DNA of 64,000 bases from Pocillopora verrucosa (Eukaryota > Cnidaria > Anthozoa > Scleractinia > Pocilloporidae). Within the stretch, counting starts at the first letter, position 1. Every line of letters begins with the position of its first letter. A model generated the notes under the pieces. It was not told the DNA's origin and did not search any database. It saw only the letters and a program-made list of their open reading frames with translations. The translations under genes were made by a program, and so were the position numbers. Where the stretch lies: contig NC_089318.1 in assembly GCF_036669915.1 (NCBI RefSeq), forward strand, positions 9,395,390 through 9,459,389, in the 5' to 3' direction. Positions 40,947 through 53,269 of the stretch are shown here, in pieces.

Positions 40947-43900
40947 TCAGTTGTAGGGTTCACCTGCGATGTGTCAAATTGCCAGTGTGGACTTCATTCT
41001 TCTCAGATGTCAGCTGGTAAAAGATAGATACTTAAAATAGCCGTCCATAAAAAAAAGTACACATCATTAAAAAAATTACACTAAAGTCGTGGCATGATTA
41101 ATTTGTGATATTTACAATGACAGAAGAAGGAAAAACACATTGAGCTTTTTCCTATTCACCAGTAAGTTAATTAGATTTTGGATTCTACATTCAGACTGGG
41201 TGAGATTAAATTTATTCATATCATGCTTCATTATGGTTTGTTTACGTGGAAAAGTAATTGTTATAGCTTCAGATGTTTTTGCTGCAATCACAATTAACAT
41301 TCATAACAAAATTTCATTTAACATGGAATGTTTCAAGAACACTTTTCCTTTCTCTTCAATACCATTTACTATTCCTGGATCACAATTAAAGGTAGCAGGT
41401 TATTAAAAAAATTATAACTTTTGATTCAGGTAATTATTTGAATATGTGAGTCACATTTGATGTTTTCACATGTAACAGGGTGATCAAGCTGAAGAAAGGC
41501 TAAAAAAGGATTGAACTCCACTGTAAGAATTAGGTGACTAGGCAAGTCAATAACCTGACTTCCTTTGTTTGGAATTGTGTGATTATATAATTTTGCTGTG
41601 TAAGTTACCATACTGTAACATGTAATATTATTATTTAGATTGCATTAACTACAGTAGCTCAAGCTTCGATTAATCTATGGTGTTTCTTACCAATGGTCCC
41701 ATCCAAACTGAACGTCAAAATGAGGAATTGGTCACAAGATATGTGAGTTTAAAAGGGTAGGAATCTGGAAAAACAGGGATCCTCCTTTAAGAAGGACTGA
41801 AATTAATGGGGGCCCTCTTATTTTAATTCATGTTTTTAATTTGACCTGCCTCCTCCCCTGTAATGTTCAGGGCACATAGGTGAAGAGAACATTTTTGGAT
41901 TTTGATGTATGAAAGTTAAATTACCAGTAATTGGCATCCACATAATCACGTAGCAAGAATGTAAAGCTTTAGCTTAATAAGTTAAAAAATTAAAATTAGA
42001 GAGCTTTGCAGACCATGTCTGACTTCTTATCCTGGCTTTGGATATTTATTCAAATAACATAGTCACTATCAGTCTCATTCACTCTCACTTTCCACTGAGC
42101 TTGTGGAAATATGATAACATCATTATTTCTTTAAATGAAGAAAGGAAAGCCTGTCCTCTTACCACGGATAGTTCTGTTGAGCATCATCAGTACAAACGTG
42201 GTCTAATTTTTACATGAAGGTGATTGTTCCAGGTAAGCTAACCTTAAAAATCAGTTGTGAAAAGCTCTTGAACCTGACGTTGTATGTCTTGAATGTTTGA
42301 CTCAATTTTACCTCACTAACCTAAACTGAATAATTAAAAACATGAAATTTATTTGTTCTTCTTTTGAGGTGTGCATCAAAATTTCGAAGTCATTACAGGC
42401 GTAAACTATAGGTTTACAGGAAATCTGCATGTACATGTGTTTCGACATATGAAACTGGGATTATGACTACTTCAAAAGACTTTACTACATGCCATATAGG
42501 TACAGGCAGGTGTTGTAAAAAAAGTTTGCTTAGCTTTTTCATTAGTACACATTTCTTTCTGTAAGAATTTTGTTTATCCAGCCTTTGCTGAATTCTAATT
42601 TTTCAACAAATTTTATTATTTTTTAATATTATTAGATCTTCTAGTATCAGTTAACATTCTTGTAATTAAAATAATTACGTCAAATCTTGCAGATGTACGG
42701 CACATTTTTTCTCTGATCCTCCTTACATTTTACAGTGAGAAGGGACTGGTATTGGCTATAAAAGTATTGTCATATTAAAGTTTTTTGCACAACCTATGCA
42801 TCAAGTTTTTATTATAAAATATTGTATCCTTCTCAAAACTAGTTTATCAGAATAAGAATGAGTTACCAGGCACAAGTATGGCTTTCATGATGATAGTTTC
42901 CAGGTTTGAAAAAAAGTCACTGCCTACTATAATCCTTACTTCCTTTGCCCTGACAGCCCAACCTCATCAAAACATTGCCAACAGGAGTGATTAGCAAATT
43001 ATTGATACAGACAAGAGGGCCTATTCCCACATACATCCTCCTCAATCCTGTTAGCTAACTATGGACATGGCATTTCAAATATGGTGTATATGCCACAAGT
43101 TTTCTATTTCCCTGACTAATTATTTTGTAACAGTGTTTATATTTTGAGGGAAATGGTTGGGTTGAAATATAATACAAAGACTTGCCAGTAGATAGTCAGA
43201 TGAAAACTTTTTACATATCAATAGAATGTATTGTCGCATTTCATGTTAACATGTTGCAACAACTCCACCTCCCAGTAAATTCAATTATTTGCAAACAGAA
43301 GAAAATACCATCTAACCTTTTCAACCTATTTAATATAGCCAATAACAACATCAACTCAACTTCTAAACTAAAGAGGAAACTTGATTGATGTTTGGAATTG
43401 ATTTCTGTGATGTAAAAGGGAAATCCAGGTATTAGCTCAAGTTTTCTTAAAGACACCCACATTACATGCAGTTACAGCAGAGGTTATCGAATTAAATAAC
43501 AGAAAAAATCTCAAAAAGACGTCGTTTATTTCCAGCCAGAGGACAATCGTGAAAACTGAAACAAGAGCAGCCAAAAGCGAAAAAGTTCAAACACGAGTTG
43601 AAATTTTTTTTTTTAATTTTCTACGCTAAACAGAGGAGGTTGAAACGTTGGGGAAAAACGGTGGAGTAAGCAGTCATACCCGGAAACTTCAAGAGAAGAT
43701 AAAAGAGAAGCTCATACGATGGCGTATTGTTTTACTGACTCACTGTGCTCACTCACGTAAACACCTCGATCCACCAGTAATGTCTTGACGCAAAGTGGTT
43801 TACTGTCGTTTCTTTCAATTTTGGCTCAATTACCCGAACCGAAATTATAAGTCACGCTCAATAGAATATAATTTCAACTGATGCTGACATCATGCACTTC

Positions 43901-44091
43901 ATCTGAGGAAGAAAACACTCCCTATCCTCGAAAATTTGGTCACAACATCAAGAACAACGACGAAGGGGATAAACTGGCTGAAGATACCGCTGACTAGCAC
44001 GTGTGTAGTTGTGAGAACATCGTCCCCAGGTTCCAGACTTCGTCAATTCTTCCCCACCTCCCCACCCCCCGAACTGCTTTCAATCCACTAA
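40947..44091. other. 3.1 kb with no recognised gene
   Basis: AT-rich throughout. Small ORFs (for example 41,140-41,406, 43,182-43,388) show no motif and no neighbour context. The GC-richer part at 43.7-44.05 kb has no ORF either. Possible intron or intergenic DNA. Confidence 0.4.
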
Positions 44092-45146
44092 AGAAACTCC
44101 TCTATAGCCAGTGCTGAAGAGTTTTATTGCAGTTTTTATTCAGTTTAACGAAGGGCTGGAAAATAAACTAAAAAGAGCTCCGCTTTTAGGCTTGGCTAAA
44201 TCTCTATATTATCACAGGGCAAGAAAGAAGGGTGGTCATCAGAACGCATAGTACACAACATAGTAAACAGGTAAAAAAAAAAATGCCTCGTGCCATATAT
44301 TAACAATGCAGGAACCAAATTTAAGACAAACACTTCTTTGCACTACAGCGAGAATTGTGGCCTTGCACGTACTTACATGGAACCGTAAGCCTAACCTTCT
44401 TCGCCCGGCGCGATCAGAATTTGAAAACGTTACATTTTACATGTAGAAAGAAGAAACTCCTCTATAGCCAGTGCTGAAGAGTTTTATTGCAGTTTTTATT
44501 CAGTTTAACGAAGGGCTGGAAAATAAACTAAAAAGAGCTCCGCTTTTAGGCCTGACTAAATCTCTATATTATCACAGGGCAAGAAAGAAGGGTAGTCAGA
44601 TCGCATAGTACACAACATATTAAACAGGTAAAAAATGCCACGTGGTAATTGTTAACAATGCAGGAACCAAATTTAAGACAAACACTTCTTTGCACTACAG
44701 CGAGAATTGTGGCCTTGCACGTACTTACATGGAACCGTAAGCCTAACCTTCGCCCGGCGCGATCAGAATTTGAAAACGTTACATTTTACATGTAGAAAGA
44801 AGAAACTCCTCTATAGCCAGTCCTGAAGAGTTTTATTGCAGTTTTTATTCAGTTTAACGAAGGGCTGAAAAATAAACTAAAAAGAGCTTCGCTTTTAGGC
44901 TTGGCTAAATCTCTATATTACCACAGGGCAAGAAAGAAGGGTGGTCATCAGATCGCATAGTACACAACATATTAAACAGGTAAAATATGCTTTGTGGCAT
45001 TTATTAACAATTCAGGAACCAAATTTAAGACAAACACTTCTTTGCACTACATCGAGAATTGTGGCCTTGCATGAACTTACATGGAACCGTAAGCCTAACC
45101 TTCTTCGCCCGGCGCGATCAGAATTTGAAAACGTTACATTTTACAA
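44092..45146. repeat. Tandem triplication of a 345-360 bp unit
   Basis: Units start at AGAAACTCCTCTATAGCC: 44,092, 44,452 and 44,801. Each contains TTTTATTGCAGTTTTTATTC, AAGGGCTG, ACAAACACTTCTTTGCACTA and CCCGGCGCGATCAGAATTTG. Copies differ by small indels. The third copy runs into the dispersed repeat shared with 10.5-11.8 kb. Confidence 0.9.
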
Positions 45147-45836
45147 CAAAAAGTTCAACGGAATCGTGCCCGAAAGCTCGTGCAATTCTTTCCACAACCC
45201 GTGAGTTAGAAGTATTTCTAAACAATGCAACGACAAAATAGCGAGACATTTCTACACACTAAAGCTAAAATTGTAGCCTTGGTTGTACCCTATGACCACG
45301 AAGACTTAACCATCACCGTGGGTACCAGTAATAATAGAACGAAAAATATCAATGAACAACCTACCTCTTCTTTCTCTAGCAGATATTCAAGGTATGAGAT
45401 TCAATATGGTGGTTCATCATGAATACTTCCATCTTCTCGTCAAATTTTTCCATTGATTTCAAACACGAATTTCCAATGACAGAGACAGAGCTACCGTAAT
45501 GGCATCTCTGCCTCTTTTAGTGGACTGGCTTTACGTAACGGTCTGAAAGGAATCCCGATTTTCCTTTTTGCATTCCTCGAGCCCATAAAACCGAAAACTT
45601 TGGGCTTGATTCACAACCACCCCTGTTTTGAGAAATGAGCCCACGCTCATTCATGCGGACAATCTAAAAATAGTTAAAATAAATGCCAAACTTCCTATTT
45701 TCGTAGCCTAACTGCTGAACGTTTTAATCAATCAGACAAATTTGCATACTTCAAAATATTCATAAACAGGTTACAGTTTTCCTCAAGATAGAAAGCTACA
45801 TTCTATTTCGTATGCTCAACTTTAGTCCTTATGCTA
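44920..45836 (-). repeat. Dispersed repeat, copy 2 (inverted partner at 10.54-11.83 kb)
   Basis: Collinear with the reverse complement of 10,540-11,830; see that entry. Its short ORFs are not shared with the partner in frame. Confidence 0.75.
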
Positions 45837-46590
45837 AACTTTATTTTGAGCGGTATGTTGCATCGCGTGGCGGAACGACAGTCACCACGGATACACCTGC
45901 GTCATTTATTCTTTCGCCAAACCACGCAGGGCTGGCCAAGGAAATTTAGAATTAGTACGACAGTGACAGACCTAGCGATCCGGAAAATCTCTTCAACAAC
46001 ACCTATCACGCAAACTGCCTCGAGAATCAGAAACACGGTAGCGAACGTTAATATCATTTGCAGTTACAAAATAATTGCATATTACACACGCAAGTGCGCT
46101 TTCGTAAGAATTTACATAAATTGTCATTAATCTTCGTAATTTTTGTGAGCTTGTTTGTTTCTAGCAGGTTAGAAGCCATTGGGTAAATAGTGTTATTCTT
46201 ACAACTCCATTTACAGATATCCTTCGGTGAGGCATGTTTTCTGACAATATTTTCCATCCGCGTCATAGATCACATTTACAGGCTGGAAATAATAACGCTT
46301 AGGTTTTGTCTAAAGGATATTAATAACAATGTAGCCCTTAGAGATGATCTTGCCATGGTAACATCATTATTAAAAAAATTGGCAACCAAAACAGAAGCCT
46401 TATTTTACAGTATATTCGTTATATGTTAAAGAGCGATCACTGTACCCTCCCCTCAAGGAGCAGCTTGACTAACATGGGGGTACGGGTTGCAATGTCGGGC
46501 CGCTCACGAGACATATTTTGCCAGTGCTTGTTTGAAGTTTTATTAACCGACTATCAACTTTTCTTGCGCGTGCACAACCGTTCTCGTCTC
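45837..46590. other. Unassigned; may include the 5' part of the following transposase relic
   Basis: Open stretches at 45,831-46,130 and 46,190-46,429 lack recognised motifs. DDE motifs become readable only from about 46,600. Confidence 0.35.
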
Positions 46591-46596
46591 ACAAAC

Positions 46597-47000
46597 ATCT
46601 CAAGAGAGTAAAGGTATTTCATTTGTTTCAAAAGCTTGGAGAGAACGTCGGACAAGTTTTTGACATAGAACTGAAGTATATTGGAGAAATTGCTACCTGA
46701 TGATCTTCTCCTAGCAGATCGTGGATTTACCATCCATCGAATAATCACACTTAGCGCTTTTTACCTTTGCACGTGAAAACTGGATCCTGTTGAGGTCGAA
46801 GGAGTCACCGCTAATCAAGTTTACTTGTGGTAAGGGTCATTGGTCTTCTTCGAAGGAAAAACACAATTTTAAGAAGAATCCTACCGATAAATTTTCTCAT
46901 TTCTAGCGTTAATGGATCTCAAGAAGAAGCAATCCCCATGATAGATGGAATTATCAATGTGTGTTCTGCTTTGGTGAACCTCTGGCATGTAATTGTTTTG
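46597..47000 (+). pseudogene. DDE transposase relic (DDE_Tnp_4-like), middle copy
   Basis: Broken frames read ISFVSKAWRERRTS (family form: FxSKAWGGRTSD), then PDDLLLADRGFTIH (second catalytic Asp) at about 46,695-46,740, then [18 protein letters not shown] at about 46,830 with the C-terminal helix near 46,950-46,990 ([12 protein letters not shown]). Related to the transposases at 1-1242 and 55.5-56.15 kb but more decayed; clearly inactive. Confidence 0.7.
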
Positions 47001-47219
47001 TTTGATGGACATGATACTACGTTCGGTGGCCCACAATTGTCACGGCAAAACAAAGTTTGTCACGGAAAAATAATGGTGGTCCATATCTACAAACACAACA
47101 AACAATTCTTGAAACACAACAAACACTTTTTTAAACGCAACACAGAATTATCTGAACACAACAATTTTCCTAGAAAATATGCTGCAAATAAAATTTAAGA
47201 ATACAAATTACTGACATTT
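47001..47219. other. CAACA-rich low-complexity stretch
   Basis: Several ACACAACAAACA strings at 47,090-47,165 after the transposase relic; no gene. Confidence 0.4.
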
Positions 47220-47935
47220 CGAATTTGCTGTTTACCATGAAAAAATTCAGATCAGAAGAGTCCAAAAGTAAACCTGACCATCAACCTCCATTTCAGCAGA
47301 GGTAAGCATTAGGCTAAAAAAGAAACTGACTTGCCTTATTCTACTGTTGACCTGTAGTTTTAGAATAATTGATCATCTTTCGTTTAAAAGTGAACTGGGT
47401 GTAAAACATCCACCACAGTTCAATTTGTAATAATACTCACTGGCCTTTGAATTCATTTGTAGTGCATTTCTAAAAACACAAACTTACCCTGCAACATCTG
47501 ATGTTGATGTTAGTTTCAGTAGTGATGCAGATCACCTTACCAATCAACAAAGGTAAACATTACATTGAACAAGAAAACATTAACCTGACTCTCACTAAAG
47601 TTAAACCTTATAAAGATAATTAAAGTGATGTTTGAAACTGAATTAACAGTAAAACATGCACCAAAAGATCAGGTACATGAATTCACATGGCCAGTTATCT
47701 TTTTACAACACAAGTAATGCCTAATATGTTGGTGTTCTTCACACATATGCACACTCTGTAACATGTGATGGTGATCCCAGTTTCACCAGTGATACAGATC
47801 TGCTTTATGCATCCTTAATTCATGGCACTTTGCTCTACAGCAGTGATTCTGAAGGAGAAAATGTCCCTGTGGCAGTAGATGATCCTCAAGTGTTTCATAC
47901 AAAGACGAGGTGGTCATTATAAGAAATACTAGAAC
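47220..47935 (+). repeat. Tandem exon-like modules, about 230 bp each
   Basis: Three related modules, each with a short open stretch bounded by splice-like sites. Two end in CAGCAGAG/GTAAGC (47,296-47,304) and CAACAAAG/GTAAAC. The second and third share the protein pattern ACDVDxSFSSDADHL / TCDGDPSFTSDTDLL. A last stretch reads LLYSSDSEGENVPVAVDD. Function unknown; it may be a remnant of a Ser/Asp-rich transposon or host gene. Confidence 0.4.
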
Positions 47936-48244
47936 AACTAGCATTTAAGATTAATGAAGATAAGATATCAAAATGTAATACAGGTCGTAGTCATCTCTGG
48001 GAAGGTGCTTTAAGGGGGCTCATAAGAAAATCTTATTCTCCGGATAACAATGTTATGATTCTGGAACTTCTGAGGGTGCAATTGACTTAGGGGGACCAAA
48101 AAGATAATATTTTTCGACAGCAAATTTTCAATGTAATGGGTGTTTCAGTGATTCCTTACATGATCTAGGTCCGCCTGCAAAATATCTTTAGAACAGAACC
48201 ACAAACAGGACTGTTTGATTTAACACAATCATAGAACAATAAAG
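47936..48244. other. Nothing recognised
   Basis: No further integrase motif is found past 48,245, so the pseudogene to the right is truncated here. Confidence 0.4.
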
Positions 48245-48540
48245 CTAAGTGGCATGGGTAATTATTCGACGGCAAATTTTCAACCACATGACTCGATGAC
48301 TGAAACCGTCCACCGCACCATGAATAGGAAAGCCGTATGGCTTTAACTTATCGTAGTCGTCAACTTGCCATGCAAAATTCGGGCCTGGGTTAGTGTACGT
48401 CCTTCTCCTTAGTGCATAAACCTTTCGCAAGGCTGTTCCTTCAGGTTCAACTTGTTGTAAAATCCCTTCCACCTTTCTTCTTGGTGCCTGTATTCCGTAA
48501 TCCAAACGAAGGGTGTGCCACATAGCTCGATAACCCCTCA

Positions 48541-50971
48541 CAGGCGCGTAGCTCCCTTTAAGCCAGGAAGCCCGGGCTTACAAACTTTTCTCGGAAAATT
48601 TATTTTTTCTTGGAACATAAATATTCTTTTAATTTCATAGAACTAGTTTTTTAGGTGACTGTTAGGAAAACAAGGAAAAAATTGCAAAAAAAAAAAAGAA
48701 AAAACCCAAGTGCTTGTGTCCCCAACCTTCTTTTCGGGTTTCTTTCCCACGTCTACTTCTATATTTATATTGCATTTAAATGTGACGCGTGCATCAGTGG
48801 TTGGGAGTTTTGTTAAAAGTTTTCACTGTTTTGTGTAATATGCGAAGCAATGCTTTTATCGGGTGAACGTTTTTAGGTATTTTTTCTACAAGGCCTGTCC
48901 ACTAAACGTACCAATTTTACTGTACTTTGCAGAAAGATTTTTAAAAACCCAAAAGTAATAATGATAGCGAAAAATTGATTGGTTTCTGATTGACCGCTTT
49001 AAAATGATTGCAAAAACCCACGTCTGCTGTGTGGCAAACAAAAGTTTGCGCTAAGAGGAAGTTAAACATCAATTTTCTTACCCTCCTTCAGTTTAGAGCC
49101 AAGACTGATCGTGTGCTTGCAGGTCACTTGAATAGCGATGAAAGCAGAGCAATTCCAAAGTAAACTTCGCCGGATATCCAGAATGAGTTCATTGAACTTT
49201 GTGGCGATTACATCCGCAAGTTATTGTTACGGGACTGCAACAATGCCCACTCTTTTGCTTTCTTAGCAGATGAAGCTACAGATTCTGGAGCAAAGGAGCA
49301 GATCTCAATATGTATACGTTTCGTGCAGAGAAAGGAAGGAGAGAACAAGGAAGAGGTGAGAGAGGACTTTCTTGGCTTCGTAGAGGCAGAAAGCACGAAG
49401 GGAGTAGCACTAACTGAAAAGTTCATGACACCCTTACTGAGTTTGGAATTGACATCCATAAAATGCGAGCACAAGGATGTGACGGTGCTGCAAATATTTC
49501 AGGAGTACACAGGGAAGTACAGGCCGTCATACGGCAACAGGTACCAGAGATAGTGTACTGCCATTGTAAGGCGCACTCCCTTAATCTTGCCATTGGTCGT
49601 GCTTGTGGGGAGCCCTTAATAGGCAATATGTTAACCACAGTACAAACCATCGCGTTTGCGTTTGACTATTCAGCAAAGCGACTGCTGGCCTTTCAGGAGT
49701 CTCTTGATCAGAACGTCCAAGTCCGAGAAGAAATGGATAGGCGTGCAAAGCTACGAACTCTGTGCGAGACAAGATGGGCGAATAGGGCTGATGCACCTTC
49801 CGTGCAGCGTTCCCACTCATCGTTCAGGTGCTCGAGATCTTGTCCCGGGATGGTGATGTAAAGGAAAGGGGCTACTTATGATCTATCAAGCCGTTTGATT
49901 TTATTATTGCTCTACGTGCAGCTGAGCACATCCTCTCCAACACAGTTGCCTTGTCAACTATATGTTGCAAGGAAATAGCGTAGATCTTATCGAGGCAGCC
50001 CAAGAAGCGAGAGTCGTGATAAATGTCATGAAAGCTGAGACAGGCGATTCGTCGGTTTGGAAGGAAGTGTATGAGCGGGGAAGACAGATTGCAGCTGAGT
50101 TTGACATCAGGCCATGCATGCCAAGAACAACCGGAAGGCAGCAACACAGGGTGAATGCCCCAGCAACAAACCCAGAGTCCTTCTGGCAGAGCTGTGTACC
50201 TCCCTCTTATTGATCATCTCATACAAGAAATGAACGACAGGCTCTTATCACTGGTGGATCGCTTCCTAGCCCAGTAACTTTTCCCAACAAAAGTGCAAGG
50301 ATTAGGCAACGACGTCCAAGGTAAGATGTATGAGGCGTACCCAAGCGATCTGACCGACAAAAGACAGTACAAGACGAGATGTTACGGTGGAAAACAAAGT
50401 GGCTGCATTCAACTGGAGAGCGACCAACGACACTCTCGACTGCATAAATCCAACTCTTTATTGAAACGCTAACACCATCTTCACGATCCTTCTCTCGATG
50501 CCTGTGTCAACTGCAACTCCTGAGCGCAGTTTTAGCCTGATGCGTAAAGTCAAGACGTATCTAAAGGCAACCATGAGGACAGAGCAACTCTCACCCCTTG
50601 CTCTAATGCACGCGTACAAGTACATAGCCATTGACGGGGAGGCTGTGGCTCGTGAGTTTTACGGCAAGAAAAATAGGATTCTAAACTTTAGATTCCATAA
50701 AGCTTAACTTGAGATTCTTAGCTCGGCATTCAGTCTAGTAGTCCTGAGTTGTCCAGCACAATTCGTTATAGCTTCAAATCAGATCTCGTTTAGTTGCTAA
50801 GAATTCATTAATAAAGTGCTTTATCTCATATATAAGCCACCTTGAGCGGTAATAAAGCACGAGTTTCACAAATCATAGGCGTTCTTGACTTCCTCAACCT
50901 TCCCCGGCAGTACTATACTTACGAGGTATGGAACAAGCTTACAAGCTAAAAATGACTTTTTACGCCCCTGC
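48541..50971 (+). mobile_element. hAT element with 5-bp target-site duplication
   Basis: Ends CAGGCGCGTAGCTCC (left) and, inverted, CAGGGGCGTAAAAAG (right), matching the CAGGGGCG-type ends of hAT elements. Flanked by CCTCA at 48,536-48,540 and 50,972-50,976. Length 2.43 kb. Encodes the transposase relic listed next. Confidence 0.85.
49122..50706 (+). pseudogene. hAT transposase (ZMYM1/DUF4371-like), frame-broken
   Basis: Reads in shifting frames: FIELCGDYIRKLLLRDC, FAFLADEATDSGAKEQ (first catalytic Asp region), VREDFLGFVEAESTKG, then MRAQGCDGAANISGVHRE (second Asp), PEIVYCHCKAHSLNLAIGRA, CETRWANRADA, and at the end the hAT dimerisation domain STATPERSFSLMRKVKTYL with LALMHAYKYIAID (50,498-50,704). 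Frameshifts near 49,460 and 49,790 and a damaged stretch at 49,860-50,490 inactivate it. hAT transposases act as nuclear DNA cut-and-paste enzymes. Confidence 0.85.
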
Positions 50972-51273
50972 CTCATGCAGCCTGGCCTGTTCAGATCTTG
51001 CTGAATGGCCTGGAAAATTTCGTCATCGTCAGTTTTTGCATTCTTTCTTCTTAATCCGCACTGGCGAAGTCTATCGTGCAAAGTAGGCATGGACATTTCT
51101 GTTGCATGGTACTTTTCTAAAAAGAGTAATATAACCGAGTAATCAAACCCACGCTAAAAATAAAAACGAGTGAGAACTTCCTCTTTGTCCACGGCTGCTC
51201 CACATCTAGAGCAATATAGGTAAGTTTCCTCGAGCTCTTCCGAGCAATTCAGGCACTTAAAAAACACATCCAT

Positions 51274-51865
51274 TCTCGCGACAGATCGCCACATAAAAAA
51301 TACTGAGGACAAATGCCATTAGGTTAGAAAGATGACAGCTATCTCGTTACAACAGGCAACGAAAAAATCAGTACTCAGTGCCTACTTTGCACCAAGTTGT
51401 GCTGGTACATCAGGCTGCTGTAACCACATTTGGCTCTCATGATGGAAATGCGCAAATTTAAACACTCTCTCTTCATGACTACAAATAATTTTTTAATCAT
51501 GACTGACGATAACTCAGTGATGATACCTCAAGAACTGTTGCATTGCCTGCTATCAATATCAGAAATGCCCAGGCCTACATTAATCGAGTCAAAAGGCACA
51601 TTCTTGTGCAGCTACAGAATTTCCTTCCTTCCCATCATTACCGTCACAGAATTTCAGTGGAAAATTATTGACACCTGATGATCTAAATGATAAAAAAAAT
51701 TTGGCTAAACAGGTTTTTTGACCATAGCATTCACAAATACTGTGATGACATTGGTGCGCAAGACATGTGCTCTGATCTCCGTTAAGGTATGCTCCCCTCT
51801 GAACAGTACCATAACTAAGAAAGATGCTTTTTTGTCTCGTCACAAGCGTTATAAAGAAAAATTCT
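51274..51865. other. Nothing recognised
   Basis: Upstream of the integrase-like pseudogene; small ORFs without motifs. Confidence 0.4.
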
Positions 51866-51940
51866 GAGTCCCCATGAGGAATTGAACCTCAGACGTTCGG
51901 ATTTGCGCTCCGATGCTCTACCACTGAGCTACAAAGACTC
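51866..51940 (-). repeat. tRNA-like head of a SINE, minus strand
   Basis: Reverse complement folds: acceptor GAGTCTT / GGGACTC, D-arm TAGCTCAGTGGTAGAGC, anticodon arm TCGGA-GCGCAAA-TCCGA, T-arm TGAGG-TTCAATT-CCTCA (perfect). Position 33 is C, where functional tRNAs have U, and no poly-T stop follows directly. A SINE head is more likely than a working tRNA; the anticodon position would be GCA. Confidence 0.65.
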
Positions 51941-52357
51941 TTCGGTGAGCGAGGTCTATTACATCAACTAACACCTTGTGCCATGAAAATAAAAGCCAAA
52001 ATTTAGCTCTGTTATTGTGCACCTTAAAATGACTCATTGGTGTAATGACCATCTACAGAAGCCAACCCCTACAGAAAAGAAACATTTTGTCAAAGTTTAG
52101 CCCTTTTGCTGAGCCACCACCCTCAAATATAACATTTGTACCATAACCATCCACATGGACAAACACCTAACCCTTTAAACTTTATTTTTGTAATTAGGGT
52201 AATTTTTTGAAAAAGTCATGTATATTGTATATCTTTGTGGACAGGTGTGTTTAATTAGTGTTGTATTTTCTATTTTTAGACATACTTTGTTATTATTCAT
52301 ATTACCTATACAGGCCCCCATTCAAACAAGCTTGCAGCTGAACTGGGCCAGCCTAGT
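51941..52357. other. Nothing recognised
   Basis: AT-rich, includes an ATTAATTAGTG-like stretch; no ORF or repeat partner seen. Confidence 0.4.
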
Positions 52358-52442
52358 GTAAATAAATATGTAAATAAATATGTAAATAAATATGTAAATA
52401 AATATGTAAATAAATATGTAAATAAATATGTAAATAAATATG
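52358..52442. repeat. 12-bp minisatellite (GTAAATAAATAT)7
   Basis: Seven perfect tandem units of 12 bp. Confidence 0.95.
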
Positions 52443-53269
52443 TCGTTATAAATTATCTGTATCTATTTTTATACTCAGTTTTCTTCACTGACTGAAGAAA
52501 GTCATACCAGTAATTATTATCATGAATACCTTTTTCATCAAAAATTCGTCTTGAAGGCATAATATAAATCAATTTTCTCTTTTCCTTCTATTAAATTATA
52601 CTCTTTTGTTTCTTCCTTTTAATCTAAGATTCATAGGGCAGTGCCCAAAGTTAATTTTTTTTTTCCTTTCCAACAAATGAACCTAAAGTCAGCTAAGGCA
52701 ACTGAAGACTCAATACAATTACAACTTCCCAGAGCAATTAATGCAGCTCTACCGACTGTCATAACTACATTGGCACATTTCAAGGCAATAAATAACATTG
52801 TCAGGGTCTTATCCAAGACACTGACCCTTGAAACTTCAAACATGAAATAGAGGAAGAAAATGAATCAAGATGCAGAAAGAGAAATCCAAAGATGAGAGTC
52901 ATAAAAAGCTATAGGAAACCATCAGAAAACAGATTCTTTCAGACTAATTGTGTTCAGACTAATTGTGCAGAAAGCTTTCTGTAGCTTCTTTTATCTCACT
53001 AGTCTTTCCTCTCATACTCCCAAAGATTATTTAAGACAAAGGGACTTTACCTCTCTTCTTGTTCTCATTTTTTGTTTCCATTTCACATGGTACATCTTCA
53101 ATGAAAGTTTAAATTAGGCAGAAGTACCTCTCATTTAGACAAATTAAACAGAAACAACTTGATTTGTACCCAACATTTATATGTAATTGAAAAAGAAAAT
53201 TTATACTGTATAAAGAGTACAGGCTGACTTCAACAGTCATGAGAGGCTGGGGGACTGGAAGCATTAAAA
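52443..53269. other. Nothing recognised
   Basis: Overlapping ORFs near 52,640-52,850 on both strands have no motif. Otherwise AT-rich DNA. Confidence 0.35.

Larger units (their letters stand above)
48245..51273 (-). pseudogene. Zinc-ribbon / integrase-core (rve) transposon-type gene, split by a hAT insertion
   Basis: Begins at 51,273 with a zinc ribbon (CLNC ... CSRCG). The same frame continues through one TAG (about 51,156) to a helix-turn-helix stretch (GFDYSVILLFLEKYHATEM, TLHDRLRQCGLRRKN) up to PGCMR at 50,977. A 2.4-kb hAT element interrupts it. It resumes at 48,540 as GYRAMWHTLRLDYG, then RRRTYTNPGPNFAWQVDDYD and KLKPYGFPIHGAVDGFSHR, the start of an rve-type integrase core. Removing the insert and one 5-bp duplication rejoins the frame exactly. 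The catalytic domain is cut off after about 48,245. This family of stand-alone integrase-like proteins is widespread in fish and invertebrates; its mobility is not established. Confidence 0.75.

Noticed and set aside
43898..43935. CTGAGGA ... CGAAAA, hammerhead-like order on plus strand
   Set aside because: The stretch between the two core parts does not form a stem II; not counted as a ribozyme.
52358..52442. CRISPR-like array
   Set aside because: Units are contiguous 12-mers with no spacers; a simple minisatellite in a eukaryotic genome.
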